Below are positions 53,773 through 62,048 of a DNA stretch of 64,000 bases, one piece after another (positions within the stretch are counted from its first letter, which is position 1; each line of letters begins with the position of its first letter). Below the pieces are notes generated by a model. It was given only the letters and a program-made list of their open reading frames with translations, was not told the DNA's origin and did not search any database. Made by a program: the position numbers and the translations under genes. This stretch comes from Thermotoga profunda AZM34c06 (GTDB lineage Bacteria > Thermotogota > Thermotogae > Thermotogales > DSM-5069), in assembly GCF_000828675.1 (NCBI RefSeq), contig NZ_AP014510.1, positions 1,073,413 through 1,137,412 on the forward strand, read 5' to 3'.

Positions 53773-54320
53773 CTCCAGTTACTTGTGAAGGTTTCAAGAA
53801 AGATATCACTTGTCTGCTTGTCTATATTGCACAACCTTATAGTTTTTAAGCCTGTCGACCTGGAGGAAAGATAATCTTTGATAGCTCTTAGAAAAACCAA
53901 AGCACAATCTTTCTTAGGAAAACCAAATATACCGCTACTAATAGCAGGGATACTTATTGATTCGACTTTCAACTCATCGGCTTTCATTAAAACATTGGTA
54001 ATGCAATTATACAGTTTTTCATGCTCATTTCCTTCGCCCCAAACTGGACCAACGGCATGGAGTATATATCTTGCCTTCAATTTTCCTGCTTTTGTCACTG
54101 CAACATTAGATACAGGAATTGGTCCATGTTTTTTGATGTATTCATCACTTTCTTTTTGAATATCCTCTCCGCCAGCTCTCACTATTGCTGCCGCCACTCC
54201 ACCGCCATGATTTAGATACGAATTTGCCGCATTCACAATGGCTTCGGTTTCTTGCAGTGTTATATCATCTTGAACTATCTCCACAACTGCATCTTTAAAT
54301 TTGAAACTTGCCAAAACCAA
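53769..54320 (-). CDS. macro-domain protein (ADP-ribose binding/hydrolase type)
   Basis: 183 residues. ADP-ribose-binding landmarks: EAIVNAANSYLNHGGGVAAAIVRAGG with the catalytic Asn/Gly-rich loop, YILHAVGPVWGEG, and PAISSGIFGFPKKDCA. MacroD-type members remove ADP-ribose from acylated or protein targets, for example O-acetyl-ADP-ribose. TTG start at 54320 behind GAGGTGA. Confidence 0.93.
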   Translation of the reverse strand: MVLASFKFKDAVVEIVQDDITLQETEAIVNAANSYLNHGGGVAAAIVRAGGEDIQKESDEYIKKHGPIPVSNVAVTKAGKLKARYILHAVGPVWGEGNEHEKLYNCITNVLMKADELKVESISIPAISSGIFGFPKKDCALVFLRAIKDYLSSRSTGLKTIRLCNIDKQTSDIFLETFTSNWR

Positions 54321-54329
54321 AAAATCACC

Positions 54330-54749
54330 TCACAGATAGACAATTTCGTATGTCAATTGCGCGGCTTTTTTGAGCATACCAGCAACACTGCAATATTTTT
54401 CTTGTGACAGTTGAACGGCTTTTTCGACCTGTTCTTTTCGAGGTTGATCTTTGAATTTGAATATATATTTCAAATGGATTTTTGTGTACACTCTTGGATG
54501 TTCCTCAGATCTTTCCGCGTTGACTTCCATTTCGAAGCTTTCTATTTCGTCCAAAACCTTCATTTTGCCAAGTATCGATACAACATCCATTCCTGTGCAA
54601 CCAGTCAGCCCAGCCAAAATTAATTCCATCGGAGTTGGTCCCGCACCAAGGCCTCCACTTTCTTTTTTAACGTCCATCAAAATTTGTCTATTCGAATCTG
54701 TGTAAGCGAGAAAGTTCATCTTACCAAGCCATTCGGTCTTCAAATTCAT
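54330..54749 (-). CDS. OsmC/Ohr-family protein
   Basis: 139 residues. [24 protein letters not shown] carries the first reactive Cys and [11 protein letters not shown] the second, the two-Cys peroxidatic arrangement of OsmC proteins that reduce organic hydroperoxides. ATG at 54749 behind GGAGGCG is chosen over 54758. Confidence 0.92.
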   Translation of the reverse strand: MNLKTEWLGKMNFLAYTDSNRQILMDVKKESGGLGAGPTPMELILAGLTGCTGMDVVSILGKMKVLDEIESFEMEVNAERSEEHPRVYTKIHLKYIFKFKDQPRKEQVEKAVQLSQEKYCSVAGMLKKAAQLTYEIVYL

Positions 54750-54782
54750 CGCCTCCAATTATATGATACAACATCAGTATAC

Positions 54783-55379
54783 TCATCCTTCAAGATGACA
54801 CATATCATTCAGATAAAGTATTCTTGGCTGGCTTGTGACATCAATGGCAGTTATAGAAGCATTTTCAAGTTTGAAAGTTTTGTGAAGCGGTATAGGAAGC
54901 TTCAAAACCCAGCAAATGAGCATCCTGATTGCAATTGCATGTGAAACGATTATCACATTTTCAAAAGAATTCTGAGTAATTCTTTCGAATGCCTCAACCA
55001 TTCGTTGTTGTACCTGTTCCAGTGGTTCGACTCCCTGAATTTGAGCTCTTGGATTCGTAGACCATTCATTGTAAAAATCAGCAAATTTTTCAAGAGTTTC
55101 CTTCATTGTCAAACCATTCCAGAGTGATATCTCGCACTCGCGCAACATAGAATCTTTGATTGGTGAAATTGAAAGTTTTTTTCCAATTACCTCTGCTGTT
55201 TGGTAACTTCGCTTCAGAGGGCTTGTGTATATCGCTTGTATAGGCATGTTAGAAAATCTTTGAGCAAGTCTTTCAGCTTGTTCAAATCCCTCTTTGTTCA
55301 ATGGTATATCGACATTTCCTTGCCAGATGCCTTTATCATTCCAAGCTGTTTTTGCGTGTCTTACAAGATATATCCTCAA
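54783..55379 (-). CDS. histidine phosphatase (phosphoglycerate-mutase-like)
   Basis: 198 residues. Catalytic RHA in YLVRHAKTAW, PLNKEGFEQAERLAQRF, SPLKRSYQTAEVIG, and the second His in IIVSHAIAIRML. Broad-specificity or cobalamin-pathway-like (CobC) phosphatases share this pattern. TTG at 55379 gives the usual start MRIYLVRH with GGTGA 5 nt upstream; GTG 55388 and ATG 55385 are in frame, and a longer frame reaches 55508 over the intergenic promoter. Confidence 0.88.
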   Translation of the reverse strand: MRIYLVRHAKTAWNDKGIWQGNVDIPLNKEGFEQAERLAQRFSNMPIQAIYTSPLKRSYQTAEVIGKKLSISPIKDSMLRECEISLWNGLTMKETLEKFADFYNEWSTNPRAQIQGVEPLEQVQQRMVEAFERITQNSFENVIIVSHAIAIRMLICWVLKLPIPLHKTFKLENASITAIDVTSQPRILYLNDMCHLEG

Positions 55380-55501
55380 GATCATCACCAAATTTAATGA
55401 TAACATTAGTGAATGAACACAAAAGTAAAAGTTCAGTTCAAAATGTGAGTCACAAATATCGTCACACATGACTGTCTTATCTAATTCATATATCACAAAA
55501 G

Positions 55502-55530
55502 TTGACAATCTCTATAAAAAAGAGTACAAT
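55502..55530 (+). promoter_or_regulatory. strong sigma-A-type promoter of the exporter leader RNA
   Basis: TTGACA (55502-55507), 17-nt spacer, TACAAT (55525-55530): full -35 consensus and a -10 with one change. Transcription should begin near 55537. Confidence 0.85.
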
Positions 55531-55536
55531 TGGCAA

Positions 55537-55706
55537 CAGAAAATACAGTGAAAGGGGGTATGCAAGGTGAAAGAGATAATTTATTTAAGCCAAATTTCAA
55601 TGGCCAAACTGTTGAAATGCCTTGCATTTACCCTCTGGTTACGCCAGTAAGATAGAATTGATGTTGATCAAAGGGGTTGTGCAAGGCACAACCCCTTTTT
55701 CTTTTT
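55537..55706 (+). promoter_or_regulatory. structured leader RNA with riboswitch-like layout, class unassigned
   Basis: P1: GGGTA-TGCAAGG (55556-55567) pairs with CCTTGCA-TT-TACCC (55620-55633), with a 2-nt bulge. Inside, GCCA (55589-55592) pairs with TGGC (55601-55604); that loop contains TTTCAA (55595-55600), which matches TTGAAA (55612-55617), forming an H-type pseudoknot. A CTGG/CCAG hairpin follows (55635-55647), then an intrinsic terminator (55670-55706). The terminator 5' arm contains TGCAAGG (55680-55686), the same sequence as the P1 5' strand, so CCTTGCA can pair with either. That is the logic of a transcriptional switch. Short frames inside (GTG 55567, 27 codons, with GGGGG 8 nt upstream; ATG 55560, 31 codons) leave peptide-based attenuation as an alternative. 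Confidence 0.66.
55670..55706 (+). terminator. intrinsic terminator in the exporter leader
   Basis: GGGGTTGTGC / GCACAACCCC, a perfect 10-bp stem (13 with flanking A/T) with an AAG loop, followed by TTTTTCTTTTT. It precedes the ABC-2 ATPase gene in the sense direction, so exporter expression requires read-through. Confidence 0.9.
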
Positions 55707-55724
55707 GAGAAGCGAGGTGATACC

Positions 55725-56507
55725 ATGTTTGCCGTGGAAGTAAATAATGTCAGTAAGTATTTTAAGAAGGGCAAAAAAGAGTCCATATATGCAGTCAATA
55801 ATGTTTCTTTCAAGGTACAGGAGGGGCAAATTTTTGGCATACTTGGACCAAACGGTTCTGGCAAATCAACATTGATAAGAATGATAGCAACTCTTTTGAT
55901 TCCAGATGAGGGAAATATAAAAGTGTTTGGTCATGATGTACAGACTGAACCAATCAAGGTACGTAATTTGATTCATCGAGTATCTGTCGAAGCAAGTTTC
56001 TTCAAAAAATTATCGGCAAACGAGAATTTATCATTTTCTGCTGGGATTTATGGATTATCAAAAAGATTTTTAACCGATCGCATAGATCAGCTGATGAATT
56101 CTATGGGATTTGACAAAAAAAGACTAAAAGATCCCATTGAAGAGTTTTCTCGAGGAATGCAACAAAAAATTTCTATAGCAAGAGCTTTTTTAACTCAACC
56201 AAAATTATTACTTCTCGATGAACCGACAACGGGACTTGATCCGAGGGCAAAACTTGAGGTGCAGAAATTGATAATAGAAGCGAACAAAAACGGGAGTACA
56301 GTACTTTTGTCGACGCATGATATGAACGAAGCATACCATTTATGTCATGAAATTTTGATAATCCACGAAGGTAAAGTAGTAATAACTGGGGTTCCGAAGC
56401 AGCTTGTAGAGAATTTGAAGAAAAAATACCCAGATGCCTCACTGGAAACAGTTTTTCTGGAGTACACAGGTAAATCATATGAAGAATTAGAAACAGAGGC
56501 GGTCTGA
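55725..56507 (+). CDS. ABC-2-type exporter ATPase
   Basis: 260 residues. Walker A GPNGSGKST, signature FSRGMQQKISIARAF (LSGGQ replaced by FSRGM, normal in ABC-2 systems), Walker B LLLLDEPTTGLDP, switch His in LLSTHDMNEA. About 25 residues beyond the NBD. ATG at 55725 with GCGAGGTGA; a longer in-frame start at 55677 lies in the terminator. It energises the following permease and exports a drug, lipid or polysaccharide precursor (family range). Its leader RNA probably controls it. Confidence 0.93.
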   Translation: MFAVEVNNVSKYFKKGKKESIYAVNNVSFKVQEGQIFGILGPNGSGKSTLIRMIATLLIPDEGNIKVFGHDVQTEPIKVRNLIHRVSVEASFFKKLSANENLSFSAGIYGLSKRFLTDRIDQLMNSMGFDKKRLKDPIEEFSRGMQQKISIARAFLTQPKLLLLDEPTTGLDPRAKLEVQKLIIEANKNGSTVLLSTHDMNEAYHLCHEILIIHEGKVVITGVPKQLVENLKKKYPDASLETVFLEYTGKSYEELETEAV

Positions 56508-56508
56508 T

Positions 56509-57324
56509 ATGCAAGGTATTATACGCGAAATCAGGGGTGCCTGGGCATTCATTGAAAGAAATTTCAATCTTGTTAAAAGATATTGGAAGTGGGAAGTGGT
56601 TTTTTTGGCTTATACGATAGCTAATACTGCAACTATGGGCTTCATAGGAAAAGGTGCAGTGAGTTTTGGAGCAACAATTGATGTAAATTATTTGGTCATG
56701 TATATGCTCATAGGTTCAATTCTATGGGGTTATTTATCTGTACTCTTTGAGATCGTTGCCGAGACGGTCGCTTGGGAGAGATGGGAAGATACAATTGAAT
56801 ACACCTTCATGGCTCCAGTTAAAAGGACGACTCATTTGATAAGTGTTTGCTTATTCAGTGTTCTCTATGGGATTCTCAGAAGCGGTTTGATTCTCATATT
56901 TGTCTCATTTCTATTCAAACTTAGATTAGTTGGTGCCAATTTCGCAGGAGCAGGATTTGTGTTATTGGTTGCGTCATTATCTTTTATAGGTCTTGGCGTT
57001 GCGAGTGCTGTGTTACCGCTCATCTCTCCAGAAAAAGGTGTTCAGGTTGTACACATCTTTCAAGCATTACTTTTGATGTTTTCAGGCGTTTATTATGAAA
57101 TTGATATTTTACCAGTGTGGATGCAAAAAATAGCCTCATTTTCTCCTGCAACATATGCACTTAGAGGGATGAGAAAAGCCATACTATACGGGAGCGGACA
57201 GTTATATGAAGAAATATTTCCATTGCTTGTACTTGGAATCATATTATTACCAATGGGTATAGTGATCTTCGGTTGGTTCGAAAAATACGCAAAACGAAAA
57301 GGATTGTTGAAACGTAGCGGGTGA
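56509..57324 (+). CDS. ABC-2-type exporter permease
   Basis: 271 residues with six hydrophobic helices. An amphipathic N-terminus (IIREIRGAWAFIERNFNLVKRYWKW) precedes the first helix, and FSGVYYEIDILPVWMQKIASFSPATYALRGMRKA is the conserved C-terminal ABC-2 segment in pieces (ILPVWMQKIASFSPATYAL). Starts 1 nt after the ATPase stop. Substrate unknown; only one permease, so it probably works as a homodimer. Confidence 0.9.
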   Translation: MQGIIREIRGAWAFIERNFNLVKRYWKWEVVFLAYTIANTATMGFIGKGAVSFGATIDVNYLVMYMLIGSILWGYLSVLFEIVAETVAWERWEDTIEYTFMAPVKRTTHLISVCLFSVLYGILRSGLILIFVSFLFKLRLVGANFAGAGFVLLVASLSFIGLGVASAVLPLISPEKGVQVVHIFQALLLMFSGVYYEIDILPVWMQKIASFSPATYALRGMRKAILYGSGQLYEEIFPLLVLGIILLPMGIVIFGWFEKYAKRKGLLKRSG

Positions 57325-57340
57325 TTTGCCCGCTTACGTT
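57311..57340. terminator. bidirectional hairpin at convergent gene ends
   Basis: AACGTA-GCGGG / CCCGC-TTACGTT, a stem with one bulged base and a TGATTTG loop, spans the stops of the exporter permease and the convergent sugar permease. There is no T-run, so termination strength is uncertain. Confidence 0.45.
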
Positions 57341-58176
57341 CCAGCAAGGCTTCCAGCTAACAATCCTCTCATGAAAAATCTGCCAAGAAAGATATAAACA
57401 AGTAATGTTGGCAAAGCAGTGATTAGAGCACCAGCCATTTGTATATTCCATTCGACAAAATAACTTCCAGCGAGATTGTTCAGTGCAACAGTTATTGGTT
57501 GAACAGATGGATTTGGTGCAACAATAAGACCAAAGAGAAAATCATTCCAAATAGATGTGAATTGCCATATCATGACTACTGCAAAAGCAGGCATGGAGAC
57601 AGGCAGGATTATTTTCGTGTATATCTTTGTAAAATTTGCTCCATCTATCTTTGATGCTTCAACGATATCTGTAGGTATTGTTGAATAATAATTTCTAAAT
57701 ATCAAAGTGGTTATGGGTATACCATAAACACAATGTACAAATATCAATCCGGGAATAGAACCATAAAGTTTTATTTTTTGAAGAAGTTGTACAAGTGGTA
57801 TCAAGATACTCTGGTATGGTATGAACATACCAAATAGAAGTATTGCAAATACTGCATTTGCTCCTTTAAACTTCCATTTTGTCAGGACATAACCATTCAT
57901 CGACCCAAGCATTGCAGAAATCAAAGTGGCTGGTATTACTAAATAAACACTATTCATGAAATTCTGTGAGAGACCTCTCAAACCGCGTGATGGATCACCT
58001 TTCCAAGCACGTACAAAGCTTTCGAATGTAATAGATTTTGGCAAATTCCACATCTCTCTCAAACTGACTTGTTGAAAACTTTTCAAACCAGTGACAAAAA
58101 GAACATATATCGGCATCAGATAGAATATTGCAAAAATAACAAGTACAGCATAGAGAACAATTCTTCTGGGTTTCAT
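57334..58176 (-). CDS. carbohydrate ABC importer permease (MalG-like)
   Basis: 280 residues with six helices. The MalG-type coupling motif EASKIDGANFTKIYTKIILPVSMPA is seen in EASKIDGANFTKIY (the EAA loop). N-terminal RIVLYAVLVIFAIFYLMPIYVLF is the first helix region. Pairs with the MalF-like protein, whose stop overlaps its start by 4 nt. Part of a sugar importer behind the ROK regulator at 60377. Confidence 0.92.
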   Translation of the reverse strand: MKPRRIVLYAVLVIFAIFYLMPIYVLFVTGLKSFQQVSLREMWNLPKSITFESFVRAWKGDPSRGLRGLSQNFMNSVYLVIPATLISAMLGSMNGYVLTKWKFKGANAVFAILLFGMFIPYQSILIPLVQLLQKIKLYGSIPGLIFVHCVYGIPITTLIFRNYYSTIPTDIVEASKIDGANFTKIYTKIILPVSMPAFAVVMIWQFTSIWNDFLFGLIVAPNPSVQPITVALNNLAGSYFVEWNIQMAGALITALPTLLVYIFLGRFFMRGLLAGSLAGT

Positions 58177-59060
58177 CGTCTTACCTCCGTTCTGATACTG
58201 TGGATCAAATACGGTACGATCAAAACGGCTACAAACAAAAGCAACATTATTGCGACAGCAGCGCCTTGAGAAAAGTAGTTACCCCTGAAAGTTGTGTCGT
58301 ACATGAATAACGCTGGTACATCACATGAAAAACCTATACCGCTACCGGTCATTGCAAAAACCAGATCAAAAATCTTCAATGAAATATGTCCAAGAATTAT
58401 CACTGCCCCAAGGGTGATCGGTCTGAGTAATGGTATCACTATGTATCTATACACCTGCATCGTATTTGCGCCATCAAGTTGAGCTGCTTCGTAGAGTTCA
58501 GTCGGTATTCCCCTTATACCAGCTAAATACATCGCCATCACATAACCAGACATTTGCCAAACAGCTGCTATCACAACTGCTTTAATACCTATATTTGGAT
58601 CTGTATACCAACCGCTTTTCAAAAAGGACAGACCAATTTTCTCGAACAACAAGTTTATGCCAACACTTTCCCCGCCAGGTCCGGGATTTAATATCCATCG
58701 CCAGACAACACCAGTAACTACAAAAGACACAGCCATTGGAAAAAGATAAATCGTTCTAAATACACTTTCAAAGCGTACTTTTCTATCCAAGAGTATCGCC
58801 AATAAAAGTCCTATGGTTATACTTGCTATCAAAAATAATGCAGTGAAAACCACGGTATTTTGCAAAGAGATAGTGAATCTGTAATTTTGGAACAAACGTA
58901 TATAGTTTCGTAAGCCAACAAAAGTGAAATCAGGAAAAATATCCTTCCAGTTCACCAATGAAACCCATGAGGTCCAACCTATAAAAAAATAAACAAATAT
59001 GGCTATTAAGATAATTGATGGAAGAATGAATAAGATAGATATCAATCTGTCTTTTTTCAT
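58173..59060 (-). CDS. carbohydrate ABC importer permease (MalF-like)
   Basis: 295 residues with six helices. EAAQLDGANTMQVYRYIVIPLLRP is the EAA coupling loop (EAAQLDGANTMQVY). VGLRNYIRLFQNYRF before helix two is typical of MalF-like sugar subunits. ATG at 59060. No ATPase gene is in this operon; a shared MsmK-like ATPase elsewhere is likely, as in other Thermotogota sugar importers (family knowledge). Confidence 0.92.
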   Translation of the reverse strand: MKKDRLISILFILPSIILIAIFVYFFIGWTSWVSLVNWKDIFPDFTFVGLRNYIRLFQNYRFTISLQNTVVFTALFLIASITIGLLLAILLDRKVRFESVFRTIYLFPMAVSFVVTGVVWRWILNPGPGGESVGINLLFEKIGLSFLKSGWYTDPNIGIKAVVIAAVWQMSGYVMAMYLAGIRGIPTELYEAAQLDGANTMQVYRYIVIPLLRPITLGAVIILGHISLKIFDLVFAMTGSGIGFSCDVPALFMYDTTFRGNYFSQGAAVAIMLLLFVAVLIVPYLIHSIRTEVRR

Positions 59061-59082
59061 TCACTGCCCTCCATTTGAAGAA

Positions 59083-59111
59083 AGAGGGAAGGTCGACAAA
59101 ACCTTCCCTCT
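59083..59111 (-). terminator. intercistronic hairpin after the sugar-binding-protein gene
   Basis: On the minus strand AGAGGGAAGGT / ACCTTCCCTCT, a perfect 11-bp stem with a 7-nt loop and a TTCTTC tail, lies between the binding protein and the MalF-like gene. Partial terminator or stabiliser. Confidence 0.72.
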
Positions 59112-59119
59112 GAAGCGTT

Positions 59120-60346
59120 TTACTGCGCCACACCTTGTCCTATTGCTATGTTTACTAAGGCTTTTTGTGTTACTTTCACATCGGGTCTGGCAACAAACAA
59201 AGATATCACATCTTTGAATTCGGTTACCCAACCTTCGGAAGCTGCCGCTCCGTGCATCACACTGGGAACAATCTCATGTTTCAGCCAATCGTCCATGGCA
59301 GATCTCTGGTATTCTGGGAATAGACTTTTGTCGACATCTGTTCTTGCAGGAATTGAACCTTTCTTGATGTTAAATGCTACTTGCCCTTCTTTTGAACCAA
59401 GCACTTTCAAGAAAGCGATGACAGTTTCTCTATTCTTTGCACCTTTTGGTAAGCCGAAACTATCGGATAGGGCATCAAATATTCCTGCATTTCCTGGTGC
59501 CAAGGTCCAGCCAAAATCTTTGAAATTCTTTGCATAGAAATATCCAACTGCCCAATCTCCCATGATATTCATTGCGGCTTTACCTTCAACAATAAGAGCA
59601 CAAGCCTCATCCCATGTGCGTGCGGCATGATCAGGATTTACATATGTGAGCATCTTAGCAAATGTTTCAAGCGCATCTGTCACACGAGGATCAGACCACT
59701 TTGTTTTGCCATTCCACAAACCTTTGTATCCTTCTGCTCCCAATTTTCCAATGAGAACTGTCTCGAATGCATGGGCGGCTTCCCAACCGTCTTTTGTTCC
59801 AAGAGCAAACGGAATGATTCCATAAGATTTGAGAGTATCGGCTACTTTGAAGAACTCATCAAAGGTTGTTGGTGGTTTCAGACCGTATTTGTCAAAGATC
59901 GCTTTGTTGTACCACAGTACATTTGCTCTGTGGATGTTGACCGGGACTGACCAAAGTTCACCATTGTACGAAACGATGTCAAGAATTCCTTTGGGCATTG
60001 TTTTGTCCCAACCTTCTTGTTTGTACAGGAAAGTTATAGGTTCCATGAATCCTGTTTTTACCCAAGTATCGATGAGTTCGTGCCCAGCATGTACTTGGAA
60101 TGTGTCGGGTGGATCTCCACCGAGCATTCTGGTTTTGAGCACTGCCTTTGCTTGAGCACCAGCGCCGCCAGCAACTGTCGCATTGATGATCTCCACACCT
60201 GGGTTGGATTTACTAAAGATGTTGAACAGTTCTTGCAACCCTTCTGCTTCCCCACCAGCGGTCCACCAGCTGAAGATTTCAATTTTTGCTGCGAATGAAA
60301 CTACAGTGAGAGCCATTGCAAGAAACAAAACCAAATTACGCCACAT
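59120..60346 (-). CDS. extracellular carbohydrate-binding protein (SBP family 1)
   Basis: 408 residues, signal peptide to about residue 19 (VVSFAAKIEIFSWW) without lipobox. AKIEIFSWWTAGGEAEGLQEL with FNIFSKSNPGVEI, GDPPDTFQVHAGHEL and SVPVNIHRANVLWYNKAIFDKYG are hallmark segments; the last is the conserved sugar-SBP signature. It delivers a sugar to the MalF/MalG-like pair. Sugar unknown, though the divergent GH3 gene hints at a beta-glucoside or xyloside (inference). Starts 31 nt after the ROK regulator stop. Confidence 0.92.
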   Translation of the reverse strand: MWRNLVLFLAMALTVVSFAAKIEIFSWWTAGGEAEGLQELFNIFSKSNPGVEIINATVAGGAGAQAKAVLKTRMLGGDPPDTFQVHAGHELIDTWVKTGFMEPITFLYKQEGWDKTMPKGILDIVSYNGELWSVPVNIHRANVLWYNKAIFDKYGLKPPTTFDEFFKVADTLKSYGIIPFALGTKDGWEAAHAFETVLIGKLGAEGYKGLWNGKTKWSDPRVTDALETFAKMLTYVNPDHAARTWDEACALIVEGKAAMNIMGDWAVGYFYAKNFKDFGWTLAPGNAGIFDALSDSFGLPKGAKNRETVIAFLKVLGSKEGQVAFNIKKGSIPARTDVDKSLFPEYQRSAMDDWLKHEIVPSVMHGAAASEGWVTEFKDVISLFVARPDVKVTQKALVNIAIGQGVAQ

Positions 60347-60376
60347 AAAAACACCTCCCCTTGAGAAGTTGTAATA

Positions 60377-61549
60377 CTATCCCATGAGGTTTGAATCCTC
60401 AAGGATCTTATTTATTGCTGCAACATTGCAACCGGGAAGAGATGGCGAAACATTTTTGAAAATCGTATCTCTAAATGTTATGCCACCGAGAAATCCATAG
60501 TCATCGATTTTCGTAATTTCCTTGTGGATAAATGACCCAAAGTTCTCCCATAGATTGTTTACCGAACCACCAAAAACAATTATTTGTGGGTTTATCAAAT
60601 AACCTATGTTTCTCAATGTGAGAGCAAGATTGTTTAGAAAAGTACCTATTAAATGTTTAGCAACCTTGTCTCCAGAAAGCCAAGCTTTTACAAGAAGGTC
60701 AAATCTCTCCTTTAAATTACCTTTGGATATATTCATCTTAGATTTCTCAAATTTTTCAACCAGTTTCGAAATAGACAGCAAAGTCTCCACCTCAACGACA
60801 TTATCCTTGATTTGCAAAATCGTGTGCCCAATTTCTCCTGCAGCAAAATTTGTACCTTTGACAATCTTTCCATTTATCAATATCGCTCCTCCAACACCTT
60901 CTCCAAGATACAAGAAGAAAGCGTTGTTGGAATCTTTGATATCACTTGAGAAAAATGACTCAGCAAGTAATGAAAGATTTGAATCATTATCAACGATGAT
61001 TTCGAAATTTTTCTTGCCGAAATATTCTTTGAAATCTACATTGTGCCAATTTAAATTCGGTGCATATAGCAACTTGTTCTTTTGGCTATCAACGATACCA
61101 GGTACCGAAAAGACAATCCTGTTCTTTCTTCTTTTTCCCAATAAATGATTCAAGGTTTTCTCTGACAAAAATTCGTTGATTCGATGTTTAAATTCTTCGA
61201 AATTATCCGTTTGGAATGTCTCAAGAACTTCCCAACTTCCATCTAAGAATCCAAGTGCAACTGTTGTTTGCAAAACCTGAACATCAACTATAAGACATGT
61301 CATGAAATTTCTTGCAACTCCATAGACAGCAGCTTTTTTTGTATTGGTTTTCATAAAATATTCTTTTTGTTCTATGAAACCTTGATCAACCAGCTCTTCA
61401 ATTATTCTCCACACAGCACTGTTAGCAAGTCCTATCTTTGCGACAAGTTCTGTTCTACTACTTGGACCGTGTTCAACAAGATATCTCAAGACAAGTTGCT
61501 TGTTCATCTTTTTCATGGATTTTGGATCTATCTTTTTCACCGTTTTCAC
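60377..61549 (-). CDS. ROK-family transcriptional repressor
   Basis: 390 residues. N-terminal winged HTH (VLRYLVEHGPSSRTELVAKIGLANSAVWRIIEEL in pieces: PSSRTELVAKIGLANSAV) followed by a ROK sugar-kinase-like domain: VDNDSNLSLLAESFF, YLGEGVGGAILINGKIVKG, and GEIGHTIL. The usual ROK zinc site (CxCGxxGCxE) is missing, replaced by a stretch without Cys. GTG at 61549 is preferred (GGAG 7 nt upstream) over a frame to 61591. It is co-directional with the sugar importer, probably its autoregulated repressor. Confidence 0.9.
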   Translation of the reverse strand: MKTVKKIDPKSMKKMNKQLVLRYLVEHGPSSRTELVAKIGLANSAVWRIIEELVDQGFIEQKEYFMKTNTKKAAVYGVARNFMTCLIVDVQVLQTTVALGFLDGSWEVLETFQTDNFEEFKHRINEFLSEKTLNHLLGKRRKNRIVFSVPGIVDSQKNKLLYAPNLNWHNVDFKEYFGKKNFEIIVDNDSNLSLLAESFFSSDIKDSNNAFFLYLGEGVGGAILINGKIVKGTNFAAGEIGHTILQIKDNVVEVETLLSISKLVEKFEKSKMNISKGNLKERFDLLVKAWLSGDKVAKHLIGTFLNNLALTLRNIGYLINPQIIVFGGSVNNLWENFGSFIHKEITKIDDYGFLGGITFRDTIFKNVSPSLPGCNVAAINKILEDSNLMG

Positions 61550-62048
61550 TCTGTCACTCCTCTTAAATATCTTTCTTGAAAAGATTCTCACCTTTATAGT
61601 AAATCAGATTTAATAATTATATTCAATCACAGTAGAAAACGTTTGTTATCACTTATTCATAATAGTTATGAAAATAACAGTAATTGGTGCATAATATCTT
61701 ACTTTTTCTCGTTTTTTCTATGTTTTTCTCTGATTATCTATCTATCCAAGTTGATACTTAGTAAGCCTACACTCAACATTGAGTGAATTTCTGATTCACA
61801 GGTTTATCACGCAAAGATTTTTGAAGATAAAGTGAGAAAAACTTTAATTGTAATAGATAATCGCCAACAACAAAAACTATCAATTATTTTTAGCTAATTT
61901 TCAATATTGCATACATAAGTAGTATATGATATTTATACTGATGAAAGCTAAAATCTTTCTCAGAAAGATATAAAGTGCTTATTCGAAACCGTAAATCAAT
62001 AATCGAAAATATAATTTCACTTTGCTATCCTTTAGGGGAGGTGGTGTT
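61550..62048. other. divergent control region between ROK and GH3 genes
   Basis: AT-rich 499 nt with no supported gene. A possible plus-strand promoter TTGCAT (61907-61912), 17-nt spacer, TATTTA (61930-61935) precedes the GH3 gene by about 115 nt. I see no clear long palindrome that would mark the ROK operator. Confidence 0.45.

Larger units (their letters stand above)
55380..55724. other. intergenic region holding promoter and structured leader RNA
   Basis: Between the divergent histidine phosphatase and ABC-2 exporter genes. It holds the promoter (55502-55530), the structured leader with terminator (55537-55706), and no supported protein gene longer than 31 codons. Confidence 0.8.

Noticed and set aside
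55560-55655. 31-codon ATG frame in the exporter leader
   Set aside because: The GGGGG run is too close to the ATG for a good RBS and the codons coincide with the paired P1 strand; kept only as an alternative reading of the leader.
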